A DNA stretch of 64,000 bases from Planctomycetota bacterium (GTDB taxonomy: Bacteria; Planctomycetota; JAJSAM01; JAJVHW01): the NCBI GenBank assembly GCA_024280885.1, contig JAJRPF010000052.1, forward strand, positions 59,225 to 123,224, given 5' to 3'. The position numbers were made by a program, and so were the translations under genes. How positions within the stretch are numbered: position 1 is the stretch's first letter; each line of letters starts with the position of its first letter. Under the pieces are notes generated by a model. That model was not told the DNA's origin and made no database searches. It saw nothing but the letters and a program-made list of their open reading frames with translations. This document shows, piece after piece, positions 45,518 through 55,898 of this stretch.

Positions 45518-47587
45518 CTCCAGGTAGTCGGTGGCCTCATCGATGGAGGGGTCGCGCCGCAGCGCCTCTCGGAACTGCCGGGTCGCGCCTTCGCGATCGC
45601 CCGTCACGACGTGGAGCCTCGCGAGCTCGACACGCGCGCTCGTTCCGGACGGATCGAGGGCGAGGGCGTCCAGGTAGACAGGGATCGCCTCGCCGACCAG
45701 TCCGTGGGCGGCAAGAGCGCGGGCCAGTCGCAGGCGCACGTCGAACGACTCGGGCTGCTGTTCACTGGCGCTGCGGCACCGTTCCACGGCAAGCGTCGGC
45801 GCCTGGAGCGCGACCAGCATTCTGACGAGATTGGTCCGCGCCTCCTTCAGATCCGGGTCCAGTTCCACAGCTCGGCGAACGTGCTCCACCGCCGTCGCGA
45901 CGACGCCCAGGTGCGCGTAGCAGAACCCGAGGTTGTTGCGTAGCCGCGCTTCCTTGGCATGCTGCTCCGGCTCTCTCGCGAGCTGATCCAGCGCGCGCTC
46001 GAACACCGCAACGGCACGGGCGTGACGATGCAGCGCCTGCAGCGCTGACCCGTAATTGTTCAGCAGGTCGAATGCCACGTCTCCGGGGAGCAACGCCGCT
46101 CGGTAGTGCTCCGCCGCCTTCTCGTAACGGCTGCGGAAGAAGTAGATCGTGCCGGCGTTGGTGTGAGCCTTCACGTGCGTGGGCATCAACTCCGCGGCGT
46201 GGAGGAAGTGCCGCAGGGCCGGACCCTGCCCGCCGGATGCCTCGGACTTCGGCAGCAGCGCGAGCCCGAGGTTGAACTGCGCACGGGGGTTCTTCGGAGA
46301 CTTTGCGACGACGTCCGACCACATGCGCATCGGGTCGGAGTACACCGCGTTCCGCTGGACGGTCAGCGCTACGAGCCCCGAGGTCGTCGTCGCCACCAGC
46401 ACCCATGCGATGATCCGTCGTGCTCCCGAGGGCCGCACGGCGCGCCGCAGGACCGCGTGGCATCCGAGCACCGCCGCGACCACACAGGGGATCAACGCCA
46501 GGTACATCCGATGCTCGACCATGTAATCGCCCAGCGGGAAGAAGCTCGAACTCGGCGCCAGGACCAGGAAGAAGGCCGCGCCGATCCAACCGACGAACGC
46601 GCGACGTCGAAGCGCTTCGATCGTCACCACCAGCAGCGCGCTCACGACAACGAACGAGGGCAAGAGCGTGGACGCGTGGTCGGCCGGGTGCCAACAGTGG
46701 TCGAAGTTGAGGTCCAGCGGCCAGAGAGCGAGCCGGAGGTACTCGATCAGGACGCGGCCTTGCGGCCACACGTAGTCGAACGTTGCGGGCGTGCCGGCGG
46801 ATGGTGCGAGCAGCACGAAGCGAGCTGGATTCGTCGCCAGCCACACCGCGGGAACAACCAGGAACGGAGCGATCAGGAACCCGTAGAAAGCCGCGCGTCG
46901 GCGGAACGGGGCAGCGAAGGAGCCGCTCACCGCGACGGCGTCGAACAAGTACAACGTGAGCGGAGCGGTCGCGATGACCTCCTTGCACCCAAGGCCCGCG
47001 TAGAACGCCAGCACGCTCGCTGCGAGCCACGCCCGGCGAGATCGATCCGAGTCCGCGTCGATCGCTCTCACGAGTCCGTAGAGGGTGAACAGGTATGCGA
47101 GCGCCATCATGACCTCGGACCGCTGCACGATGTAGGTCACGGCCTGCGAGTTGAGTGGATGAACCACCCAGATCAGGGACACCGCGACGGCGATCCGCGC
47201 TGCGCCGCCCCCGGACGCGCCGACTCTCGGAAGTCGCAGGGTGCGCCGGACAAGCCCGTACAGAGTCAGGGCCGCCAGAAGGTGGAGCAGCAGCGTGAGC
47301 GCGTGATACGACCAGACGTTGTCACCGCTGATCGCGCGATTGACGGCCAGGGAGTAGAACGCAAGCGGCCTGAAACTCTCGCCCATGGCGACGGTCGGGG
47401 GCCACAAGACCTGCAGATCGGGGTTGTGGACGATCCACGGCAGGTCGTCGAGCAGGAAAGCGCCAGCGAAGCTGTTGTGATAGGCGACGCAGCCCGCCAC
47501 AACGACCGAGAGCAGGTACAGCCAGTCGGCGCGCGTCACGGGGAGCGGTCCATGCGTCTCGATCAGTCGGCGCTCGCGTTGCGCCAC
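45506..47587 (-). CDS. Polytopic membrane protein with C-terminal TPR repeats (TMTC/glycosyltransferase-like)
   Basis: AYHNSFAGAFLLDDLPWIVHNPDLQ...; multiple TMs; C-terminal TPRs. Confidence 0.75.
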   Translation of the reverse strand: MAQRERRLIETHGPLPVTRADWLYLLSVVVAGCVAYHNSFAGAFLLDDLPWIVHNPDLQVLWPPTVAMGESFRPLAFYSLAVNRAISGDNVWSYHALTLLLHLLAALTLYGLVRRTLRLPRVGASGGGAARIAVAVSLIWVVHPLNSQAVTYIVQRSEVMMALAYLFTLYGLVRAIDADSDRSRRAWLAASVLAFYAGLGCKEVIATAPLTLYLFDAVAVSGSFAAPFRRRAAFYGFLIAPFLVVPAVWLATNPARFVLLAPSAGTPATFDYVWPQGRVLIEYLRLALWPLDLNFDHCWHPADHASTLLPSFVVVSALLVVTIEALRRRAFVGWIGAAFFLVLAPSSSFFPLGDYMVEHRMYLALIPCVVAAVLGCHAVLRRAVRPSGARRIIAWVLVATTTSGLVALTVQRNAVYSDPMRMWSDVVAKSPKNPRAQFNLGLALLPKSEASGGQGPALRHFLHAAELMPTHVKAHTNAGTIYFFRSRYEKAAEHYRAALLPGDVAFDLLNNYGSALQALHRHARAVAVFERALDQLAREPEQHAKEARLRNNLGFCYAHLGVVATAVEHVRRAVELDPDLKEARTNLVRMLVALQAPTLAVERCRSASEQQPESFDVRLRLARALAAHGLVGEAIPVYLDALALDPSGTSARVELARLHVVTGDREGATRQFREALRRDPSIDEATDYLESLR

Positions 47588-47629
47588 GCGGGCCGTGCGC
47601 GTGGCCCGGATCTCAACGACCGACGGCCT

Positions 47630-49051
47630 CTACCGCATGTCCATGACATCGGCCTGATCGACCCGGATGTCGATCCGAAGCGGGATCTTCGGATCCTGGG
47701 TACCAAGGGGTGTGACCATCACGGTTCCGGTCAGGATCACGTCTGCCGGCCCATCTGTCGGGTCGGAGCCGAACACGAGTTCCAGTGTGTCCTCGTCGGC
47801 GGCGAAGAAGTCCTGACCATCGGGACCCTCGGGGAAGAAGAACAGTCCCGGCGACTGGCCGTCGGAGTGTGGGAACTGCACCGTCACCGGGACTCCCGGG
47901 GTGATCGGGATCGAACCGAGGACGAAGAGTTCGAAGGTGAAGAGAACGCTGTCGTCCGACGAGTTGCGCACGGTGATCTCGACCAGCGTGATCCCATCGG
48001 GCGAAGTCTCCACCACGACGGCGCCGACGACGGCGTTCATGACGGCGACTCCATCGGCCGTGAGGGACGCGGACGTCGTGCTGACCAGGTCGCCACCGCC
48101 GCCACCACCGCGGACGGGCGGTGCGTCGGGGACGCTGACGGGTTCGAACGGCGTCGGGCGGAGCGCTCCGGTCGTCGAGGACCTGAGCCCCGCCATGTAG
48201 CTGCCGACGACCGCGGTACTGTCTGCCTGTCGCCAGTAGGCGACCGAAAGCGACGGGTCGAGGTCCGCGACATCGAACGCGAACCCTCGCCCCGTATCGA
48301 AGATCGTGACCTGCGTCGGGGAACCGTCGGGGTCGGGGACGTCCGATCCGGCGACGAGCACAGCGATGTCTGCGTCCGACGTGGCAGTGGTACCCAGGAT
48401 CGTGGGCGTCGAGAGCGGCCGATCCGGTACGCTCCCGAGCGACGGAGGACTCAGCTTGGGCGGAACACAGTTGACGTGCGTGAAAGCGAGTCCGGCGCCG
48501 GCCACAGTCGTCCGGAACTTCTCGGACGACTTGGTGATCGTGCGGTCGCCGCCCGCCCAACCATCGGAGAATCCGCGGGTGAGCAGGTCCACCGCGCCTC
48601 CCGTACCCGGGAAACGCGAATTGAGCGTGCTCGCGCCGAGGCGCCGTAGCGCGGCGCTGTCGGCGACATCGGCGTAGCCCCCCTCGATCGAACCGAGTGC
48701 GGAGTTGTGGAAGCCTGCGACGGCGTCGAGGTACGCACGGAAGAGCCCGACCAACTGCGCATGAGGAACTGCCTCGCCCGACGTCGCTTCCACCCCGGAG
48801 AGTTGCGCGACGTTCTTCCCCGACTTCGCCGCCTTGGTGAGCGCCTTGATCACCTTCGCGGTCGCGCGGGCCTTCACGCGGATGCTCCTCGCCACGGTCT
48901 TCGTGATCGCCTTGGCGTCCTTCTCGGCGTCCTTCTCGATCTTGGCGTTCGCCGAAGCGACCGGGTCCTTCTTGGCATCGGCAGACGGGGCGAAAGCCGC
49001 GAAGGCGACCCCGAGTGAGACGAGCGCAAGCGCTGCAAGTCGAATTCTCAT
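47630..49051 (-). CDS. Secreted hypothetical protein
   Basis: Signal peptide MRIRLAALALVSLGVAFAAFAPSADAKKD; consistent coding character. Confidence 0.6.
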   Translation of the reverse strand: MRIRLAALALVSLGVAFAAFAPSADAKKDPVASANAKIEKDAEKDAKAITKTVARSIRVKARATAKVIKALTKAAKSGKNVAQLSGVEATSGEAVPHAQLVGLFRAYLDAVAGFHNSALGSIEGGYADVADSAALRRLGASTLNSRFPGTGGAVDLLTRGFSDGWAGGDRTITKSSEKFRTTVAGAGLAFTHVNCVPPKLSPPSLGSVPDRPLSTPTILGTTATSDADIAVLVAGSDVPDPDGSPTQVTIFDTGRGFAFDVADLDPSLSVAYWRQADSTAVVGSYMAGLRSSTTGALRPTPFEPVSVPDAPPVRGGGGGGDLVSTTSASLTADGVAVMNAVVGAVVVETSPDGITLVEITVRNSSDDSVLFTFELFVLGSIPITPGVPVTVQFPHSDGQSPGLFFFPEGPDGQDFFAADEDTLELVFGSDPTDGPADVILTGTVMVTPLGTQDPKIPLRIDIRVDQADVMDMR

Positions 49052-49272
49052 CGTCGTCCTCCGGACCACTCGACACAGGCCGTCGCCCCGCCGAGTCTGT
49101 CGTGACACCCAGATATAGCGCAAGCGCGAGGCGCTGACAACGCGCTTCCGTCGTCCGCAGCGGTTCCGCAACGAAGTGCCGGCACCCACTCGGCGAAGAG
49201 CGCGGCGCAGCAGGCGAAGACGCGGGCACGTGGTCGTCTCGACTTGAGGTCGCCGGGAGGCACAGCCGCGGA

Positions 49273-50616
49273 TCAGAGCTTGCGGAGCTTCAATTCCAGA
49301 ATACGGACGGAGCCGCCGTTGAGCGCTACGCCGGGTAGCTCTGCGCTCGCGTCGATGGCGCCGGAGACCGCCTTGTCGCCGTTGACGAAGATGGTCAGCG
49401 TCCCACCGCGGCGCACCAGCGTCAGATGGACCTCGCCGTTCTGCGGGTTCCGGTACTCGCCGTTGCTCGCTGTGGGGGCGGCGTTGCGCCAGACGAACGA
49501 ACCGTTCGCGACCAGCATCGCCTGGCAGCCCTCGCCGAGGCGGAGTTGCACAGCGCCGCACTTCGAGAGCACGACGCGCATCTGAATGGCACAGTCCTTG
49601 TACTTCTTCCGACCGAGCGTGGCCGCGTTCCACACACCGCCGTCGGATGCCCCGACCAGCGCGTCGTCGACACGCGTCCAGACCCCCTTCTCGGCGCTCG
49701 TCAGCTGCGCGTCGAGGAGCGACTTCCAATCATCCGGGTCACCGCGGATGCCCGCAGGCAGGCGCTTCTCGGGATCGGTCTCGAAGTGTGAGAATTCGCC
49801 TCCCAGGCCGTTGCGCCGCGCGAGGAGGGTCTGCACCGCCGGTCGTACCTCGAACGCGTCGAGAGCGACGAGCCACGCCGTCTCGATCTGCTTCTCGGTC
49901 TTGCCGAACGCCTTCTTCGGCGCGGTGCCGGTGTAGTACGCGCGCACCTTCTTCGCGCCGTACTCGTCCAAGAGAAAGCGCACGTACGAGCCGGCGACGT
50001 CGTACGCCCCGAATCCCGGATGGGCCCGAAGCCAGGCGTAGAAATCGGCGGCGCCCGTCATCTCGGCGAGCGGTGGCAGAGCCTTGCGATCTCGGTAGTA
50101 CTTCGCGACGGCGTGGACGTGAACGTCGTCCACATACGTCAGCACGGCATTGGCGAGCCCCTCCGCGAGGAACAAGTTGCGCGTTTCGGCGCCGGTCTTG
50201 GGCCACGCGCCGGCGACCACGTGGACAAGCTCGTGCTCGGCGGTCTGCGGATTGTCGTATGGGATGTACGAGGCCCGGCCGAACGAGAATCCGGCGCTTC
50301 CCGTGGTACAGGTCAAAGCACTCAGCTCCGGCACGCTGTCATAGAGGAAGAGCTGGAACCGAGCCGCGGGGGCCGTGTCGCCTTCGGTGCCCAACGCTCG
50401 CAGGATGCGGAGCATGATTCGCTCTCCGTCCACGACCCAGCGCTCCGCCGACGCCGCGGCCCGGGAACCGGTCCGGAAGCGGATCTCCAGGTGGTCCGTG
50501 ATCAGTCTGCCATCGTGCGTCTTCTCTGCGTCCGCAGCACGCGCCGAACCGAGCGCCGAACCGAGCGCCGCGACGATGGCGAGCACGGGCAAGACCTGTA
50601 TCCATCGAAGCCGCAT
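49273..50616 (-). CDS. Secreted metallopeptidase-like (HELVH) protein with C-terminal lectin/DUF1080-like fold
   Basis: Signal peptide; TAEHELVHVVAGAWP..FLAEGLANAVL; C-term GGTLTIFVNGDKAVSGAIDASAELPGVALNGGSVRILELKLRKL. Confidence 0.6.
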   Translation of the reverse strand: MRLRWIQVLPVLAIVAALGSALGSARAADAEKTHDGRLITDHLEIRFRTGSRAAASAERWVVDGERIMLRILRALGTEGDTAPAARFQLFLYDSVPELSALTCTTGSAGFSFGRASYIPYDNPQTAEHELVHVVAGAWPKTGAETRNLFLAEGLANAVLTYVDDVHVHAVAKYYRDRKALPPLAEMTGAADFYAWLRAHPGFGAYDVAGSYVRFLLDEYGAKKVRAYYTGTAPKKAFGKTEKQIETAWLVALDAFEVRPAVQTLLARRNGLGGEFSHFETDPEKRLPAGIRGDPDDWKSLLDAQLTSAEKGVWTRVDDALVGASDGGVWNAATLGRKKYKDCAIQMRVVLSKCGAVQLRLGEGCQAMLVANGSFVWRNAAPTASNGEYRNPQNGEVHLTLVRRGGTLTIFVNGDKAVSGAIDASAELPGVALNGGSVRILELKLRKL

Positions 50617-50624
50617 CCGGGCCC

Positions 50625-51869
50625 CTAGAACTTCAGATCACGACTGAGATGCACACGCGCGATTGCGGCTTTGCCGACGCGCCGTATCGCAAGCACGAAC
50701 GCCGCCGTCCGCATGTCGATCTCGAACTCCTTCATGACCACGCGCACGGCGTCGTAGGCGCGGCGCATCTTCTTGTCCAACTCCGAGTTGACGCGCTCTT
50801 CGTCCCACGCGAACTGTTGCACGTTCTGCGCCCACTCGAAGTAGCTCACCGTGACACCACCGGCGTTGGCGAGAATATCCGGGATGACGAGCACGCCCAG
50901 CTTGCCCAAGATCTCGTCGGCTTCCGGAGTTGTGGGTCCGTTGGCTCCTTCGACAATGATGCTGGCCTTGACGCCGGGAGCGTTGTCCTTGGTGATCGAG
51001 TCCTCCAGCGCGGCTGGAATGAGGACATCTGCATCCCAGGTGATGATCTTGCTGCGCTCGAAGGCTGCGCCCCCCTCGAAACCCTTGACGCCCCCGTTCG
51101 CTGTCGTCCAGGCGGCGAGCGCGTTCACGTCGAGTCCCGCCGAATTCGAGACGCCGCCGGTGTGATCGGCGACAGCGATGATCTTGGCTCCCTGCTCGGC
51201 GATCAGCAGTGCGGCGTTACTGCCGACATTGCCGAAGCCCTGCACAGCAACCGTGACGTCGCTGAAGGACTTGCCCTGTTCTTCGAGCGCCGCCGCCAGC
51301 ACGTCCATGACTCCGCGACCCGTTGCTGCGTTGCGCCCCTCGGATCCGAAGAGGTCCAGCGGCTTGCCGGTCACGACGCCCGGTGAGAAGCCCGCGTACT
51401 TCGAGTACTCGTGCATGATCCAGCCCATGACTTTGGCGTTCGTATTGACGTCAGGCGCGGGGATATCGGTCGTCGGGCCGATGACCTCTTTCATCTGCTC
51501 CACGAAGCCGGTGGTGACATCGAACAACTCGCGTTCGGACATCGTGCTCGGGTCGCAGTTGATGCCCCCCTTTGCGCCGCCGAACGGGACGTCGACCACG
51601 GCCGTCTTCCAGGTCATCAAGTTGGCGAGTGCAGCGGCGTGCTCCTCGTCCATCGCGGGGTGGTAACGCAGCCCACCCTTCATCGGACCGCGCGCCATGT
51701 TGTGCTGGACGCGAAAGCCGGTGTAGACCTGCAGTTCGCCGTCGTCGCCCTCGATGACGATCTCGACCTTGACGGTTCGGCGGGGCGTCAGCAGGACGAG
51801 TCGGATCTTCTCTGGTAGATCGAGAACGTCGGCGGCTCTGTTGAAGTAGAAATGGCTCTCGGCAAGCAT
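50625..51869 (-). CDS. Glu/Leu/Phe/Val dehydrogenase
   Basis: YTGFRVQHNMARGPMKGGLRYHP, MTWKTAVVDVPFGGAKGGI, VAVQGFGNVGSNAALLI, VIPDILANAGGVTVSYFEWAQN. Confidence 0.96.
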   Translation of the reverse strand: MLAESHFYFNRAADVLDLPEKIRLVLLTPRRTVKVEIVIEGDDGELQVYTGFRVQHNMARGPMKGGLRYHPAMDEEHAAALANLMTWKTAVVDVPFGGAKGGINCDPSTMSERELFDVTTGFVEQMKEVIGPTTDIPAPDVNTNAKVMGWIMHEYSKYAGFSPGVVTGKPLDLFGSEGRNAATGRGVMDVLAAALEEQGKSFSDVTVAVQGFGNVGSNAALLIAEQGAKIIAVADHTGGVSNSAGLDVNALAAWTTANGGVKGFEGGAAFERSKIITWDADVLIPAALEDSITKDNAPGVKASIIVEGANGPTTPEADEILGKLGVLVIPDILANAGGVTVSYFEWAQNVQQFAWDEERVNSELDKKMRRAYDAVRVVMKEFEIDMRTAAFVLAIRRVGKAAIARVHLSRDLKF

Positions 51870-52070
51870 GATCTGTTCTCCGATGGTCTCGTCGTGCGGC
51901 TACTCATCACAAGGATGCTCACGGCGAGGATGCTCATGACCGTATGGCACTGACCGTGCGATTTCAGGAGCAGGCTACCACGGGCACCTACGCATCGCCG
52001 GGGCAACCTCGCCCGTATTCCGACGCGAATTCCTGCTCAGTCGATGGGGCCCGCTCGCCCCTAGAAGACG

Positions 52071-52934
52071 TCAGATCCGTTCGGCGCTTTCGGCCGGAAT
52101 CCAACCGCGCTTACCGTCGGGAAGCTCGATGTCGACCCACCCCGCACGGACCTCGATGAGTCGGACTTCGGCGCCAGCGTGGACGGGATTCTCATAGCGT
52201 TCGGGATAGCTCGTTCCGTCGCCTGTGCGGAGTGCGATCTCGTCGGCGACGATGACGGCCGCATCACGAGTCGCGCGAGCGCTCATCTCGACAGTCGCCG
52301 AGATCCCGATCGCGAGCGCGACAACGAGCAAGAGAGCCCCCGCGCGACCGAGATCGGGCCGGCCGACGCGGTGCGGCCGCAGCCACGCATGGAGAGCAAG
52401 AAGGCCGAACCCGAGCGCCCACGCCGCCAGCGCCAGAGGGATCTTAGTGCCGAGCGAGAGGCCGGAGTGCCAGAAGAAGAGAGTCTCGGTGAGAGCCCGC
52501 GTGGACGTCTCCTCGAAGCGATCGCGGCGGCGACTCCTGGCCGTGTCGAGGTTGGCGAGGACGCGCGCATCACCCGGCCGGACAAGGAGCGCCCGGCGGT
52601 AGTGCAGGATCGCGCGGCCGGGGTCGCCCGCCAGGAACCAAGCGTTGCCCGCATTGTATTCGAGCGCGCCGTTCTGCGGTCCGACGTCGAGAGCGGCGTC
52701 GTAGAGCTCGGCGGCGCGGCGGTACGATAGCGAACGCTCTTCGGTCCCCTCGAGGACGGTCGCGTTGCGGAACGCCTCGGTTGCGGCCGCGACACGCTCC
52801 ACGACGCCATCGGCCGCGCGCGCCGGCCGCGGCAGCGCGAGGAGCGCGAACACAATCACCATGCCGAGGAGAGCAACGCGCACGATGGTCGGCCGCGCCA
52901 TCAGAGTTGCTCCCGTTCGAGGGCACGCAGCCAC
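52071..52934 (-). CDS. BatE-like TPR/SH3 protein
   Basis: TPR segment, TM pair, C-terminal SH3-like RTGDGTSYPERYENPVHAGAEVRLIEVRAGWVDIELPDGKRGWIPAESAERI; operon position. Confidence 0.8.
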   Translation of the reverse strand: MAACPRTGATLMARPTIVRVALLGMVIVFALLALPRPARAADGVVERVAAATEAFRNATVLEGTEERSLSYRRAAELYDAALDVGPQNGALEYNAGNAWFLAGDPGRAILHYRRALLVRPGDARVLANLDTARSRRRDRFEETSTRALTETLFFWHSGLSLGTKIPLALAAWALGFGLLALHAWLRPHRVGRPDLGRAGALLLVVALAIGISATVEMSARATRDAAVIVADEIALRTGDGTSYPERYENPVHAGAEVRLIEVRAGWVDIELPDGKRGWIPAESAERI

Positions 52935-54859
52935 TCGGGAGCCGCCGCGAGTTGCGCCGACAGGTCGCCCGCTGCGCCGCCGAAGCGCGATGCCTCCGCG
53001 GCGCGAAGCGCGTCAACCAGCCCGCCGCTCACGTCGCCAGACACCCTCGCGGCGCTCAGGATCTGCCCGACGTCGGCAGCCGTCATACCGCCGGATGGCC
53101 GCCGAGCGCGATCGGCCACATAGCCCGACAGTGCGCCGTGGAGTCGTCCCGCTGCTGCGTGCGCATCGCCTTCGTCGAACGCCTGCGCCGCGGCGCGCAC
53201 GCCGTCGAGCGCGCGTGGCAGCGCCGTCCGCGCGCGCTGCCGCAGCGGATCGGCCTCGCGCGCGGCGCGGCGGCGGGCGGTCATCAGAACACCCGCGAAA
53301 GCGAGTGGAGGCGCGACGAGAAGCAGCCAAAACAGAGGCGTTTTCTCCGGCTCGAACGCCTCGTCCACGATCGTGTCATCGGATGCGTAGTTGCCGAGTA
53401 CGCCGCCCTGCACCTCCTCGCCGGGAGAGCTCTCCGCCGCCATCGCGCCACTCGCGATCACAAGGTCCGACGGCAGCACGGCGAGGGCGTCTTCGACGGA
53501 GATTTCGAGCGCATCGGTACGCACGGTGACGAAACGTTCGGCCTCGGGATCGAAAGCCACGAAGTCGAGCGGAGGGACTTCCGTGACCCCCGCGTGGCGC
53601 GGTCGAAACAAGTAGGTGAACGTGCGCGCGGAGTCCGTCGTTCGCGGCGGGTCGGCCTCACTGACCTGGAAGTCGTCGGCGAGGCGGGGCTGGAGTTCGA
53701 GCGCCGGAGTCGCGATGCGATCGAGCAACCCGAGACCCTCGACGACCAGCGTTACGTTCATGGGATCGCCGACCTTCACGCGCTTCGGGCGAACTTCTGC
53801 TCGAACGTGATAGCGCCCGACCGCGTGCACGTACGTCGGGGGGCGACCCGACTCCGGGATCGGCAGCACGTTGAGGCTCACCGCGTCGTGCGCGATGAAG
53901 AGCGTCTCCGGCTCACCGGCCTGAAGCTGCCCCCGCTTGCGCTCCAGCGTGAGCAGCAGATCGCCCGTCAGGCTGGAGACGGGGATCTCGTGCTGCCCGG
54001 CGGATAGCGGGGTCAACGTCTTGCGCAGCGTGTAGATGTGGTAGGCGCGCCCGTCCCGAAGCTCGCTCCGGCGACGCAGCGCGAAGCGCAACGCGCGCGT
54101 CCGCCCGAGCAAGCTCTGTGACCCGATGCCGTTGATGCGCATGCCCGACTCGTGACCGGGAGCGAGCAAGTTGCGCATGAAGGACTGCGGGTCGCCCGCG
54201 AGAAAGCCGTCGAGTTCCTGGAACCAAGGCACGCGCAACTCGGGGGGACGCCCCTGAAACCAGGGGTCGCCCGCGAACCACTCGTCCGGCAACTGCGCTC
54301 GCTGGAGGGCGATCTCGAGGACGAAGTCCACGGGTTGTTCCACGTAGACGCGACGCGGTGCGAACGACAGTCTAAGCGAGGCGCGGCGGGAGGCGCGCGG
54401 ACCGACCACCCGCATCTTGCGCGGCGGCGTCGTGAACTCCCGCTCGTCGGCGCGCACTGTGAGAGCCGGGATCTGCAGCGGCCCCGCGCGGCGCGGACGC
54501 AGCGTGTACATCAGCGTGTAGCGAAGGATGTCCGTGGTTCTGCTACGTCCGTTCGCGATGAGGGTCGATGAACTGCGCTCAGGTCGCCCGCCGAGAAAAC
54601 GCACATCGAAATCGAAGCCGAATGCGTCGAGTTCCGGGCCCGTCGCCGTGTCCACGCCGTCGACGACGATGTGGAAGGCGACCGTATCCCCGAGCAGCGC
54701 GTCCTCGGTCTCGAGGCCCACGCGCACGGAGACCTCCTCTTCCGCGCACGCGGGACGAGCGTCCCACAACAGGGCGCACGCGAACACGCAAAGAAGCGCC
54801 GGCAGGAGAGCAAGACGCCGGATCACGCGTTGTCCTCCATCACCGGGGTTCTCCATCAC
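52901..54859 (-). CDS. BatD-like protein
   Basis: VSVRVGLETEDALLGDTVAFHIVVDG...; TM and C-terminal cytosolic domain; operon position. Confidence 0.85.
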   Translation of the reverse strand: MMENPGDGGQRVIRRLALLPALLCVFACALLWDARPACAEEEVSVRVGLETEDALLGDTVAFHIVVDGVDTATGPELDAFGFDFDVRFLGGRPERSSSTLIANGRSRTTDILRYTLMYTLRPRRAGPLQIPALTVRADEREFTTPPRKMRVVGPRASRRASLRLSFAPRRVYVEQPVDFVLEIALQRAQLPDEWFAGDPWFQGRPPELRVPWFQELDGFLAGDPQSFMRNLLAPGHESGMRINGIGSQSLLGRTRALRFALRRRSELRDGRAYHIYTLRKTLTPLSAGQHEIPVSSLTGDLLLTLERKRGQLQAGEPETLFIAHDAVSLNVLPIPESGRPPTYVHAVGRYHVRAEVRPKRVKVGDPMNVTLVVEGLGLLDRIATPALELQPRLADDFQVSEADPPRTTDSARTFTYLFRPRHAGVTEVPPLDFVAFDPEAERFVTVRTDALEISVEDALAVLPSDLVIASGAMAAESSPGEEVQGGVLGNYASDDTIVDEAFEPEKTPLFWLLLVAPPLAFAGVLMTARRRAAREADPLRQRARTALPRALDGVRAAAQAFDEGDAHAAAGRLHGALSGYVADRARRPSGGMTAADVGQILSAARVSGDVSGGLVDALRAAEASRFGGAAGDLSAQLAAAPEWLRALEREQL

Positions 54860-54871
54860 GCGGGTTCTCCA

Positions 54872-55898
54872 TCACCAATCCTTCTCGACCGCGCCGCGCC
54901 GGAGTCGCGCGGCGCGCATCTGCTCGACCTGGCGCGCCTTCTGTGCGGCGGCGTCGAGCAGGCGATCCAGCATGCGCTCCGCCTCCTCCTTACCGACGTC
55001 CCGCGGCTCGCCCTGCTGCGCGTCAGCCGACGGGTCGTTGGAGCCCGTGGACTCGCCGCTGTCACCGGGCTTCTGCTCGCCCTTCTCCTCCTCGTCCTCA
55101 CCCGCGTTCGCGTCCTGCTCGTCCTCGCCCTGATCGTCCGGCTTGCCCTGGTCACCCTCGTTGCCCTCGTCGCCCTTCTCCTTGTCCTTGTCGGAGTCGT
55201 CTTGATCGCCCTTGTCGTCCTGCTTGGTCTGCTGTTCGTCCTCGAGTACCTGCGTCAATCCGCGACGCGCCCGCTGCGCGAGAATGAGGTTCGTGATCGC
55301 ATCCTGCGCCGCGGGATCCTCGCGAATCGTGTCACGGAGAATAGCGACGGCATCCTTCGCCGCGTTCAAACCGTCATCGATCAGCTTGCGCCGCATCTGC
55401 CCTGCGAGCGTCTTGGCCATCGCATCGGTAAGTGGCTGGCCGTCGGGTCCAGGTTGCGCGCGGATGGATTGCTCGAGCGCGCCAGGGGTCTTGAGCATCT
55501 GTAGCGTGCTGCGGGCCACGTCGAGTTCGATCGCCGAGAGGTTGTGACGCGCACGTGCCGTCACGGCTGCGCGCACATCGGGCGGCGCGCTCGCAAGGGC
55601 GTCCTTGTACGCGACCAGCGCCTCGTCCATCTGCCCTGCGCGCGCCAAGGCCAGCGCGTGATCGTACGCGGGTACGGCCTCCCCGGGGACGACCTCGCGC
55701 GACTGTTGCAGCAGGTCCACGGCCTCCTTGGCGCGCCCTTCCCTCAAGGCCGCGAGGCCCTGCTCCACGAGCGTGTGCGCGCGCTCGAGTTGCGCGCGCC
55801 GCTCCGGCGAAAGATCGTCGGCATGCGCGACGGCTGGGATGCCGACAAGAGCAACGATCAGCACGGCGACGCGGAGGAGGCGACCGTTGAACATCATG
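54872..55898 (-). CDS. BatC-like TPR protein with acidic low-complexity tail
   Basis: RRAQLERAHTLVEQGLAALREGRAKEAVDLLQQSREV...; KQDDKGDQDDSDKDKEKGDEGNEGDQGKPDDQGEDEQDANAGEDEEEKGE tail. Confidence 0.8.

Noticed and set aside
46106-48649. 847-aa + strand ORF
   Set aside because: Arg/His/Gln-rich translation antisense to a clear TPR membrane protein and a secreted protein; a high-GC shadow ORF.
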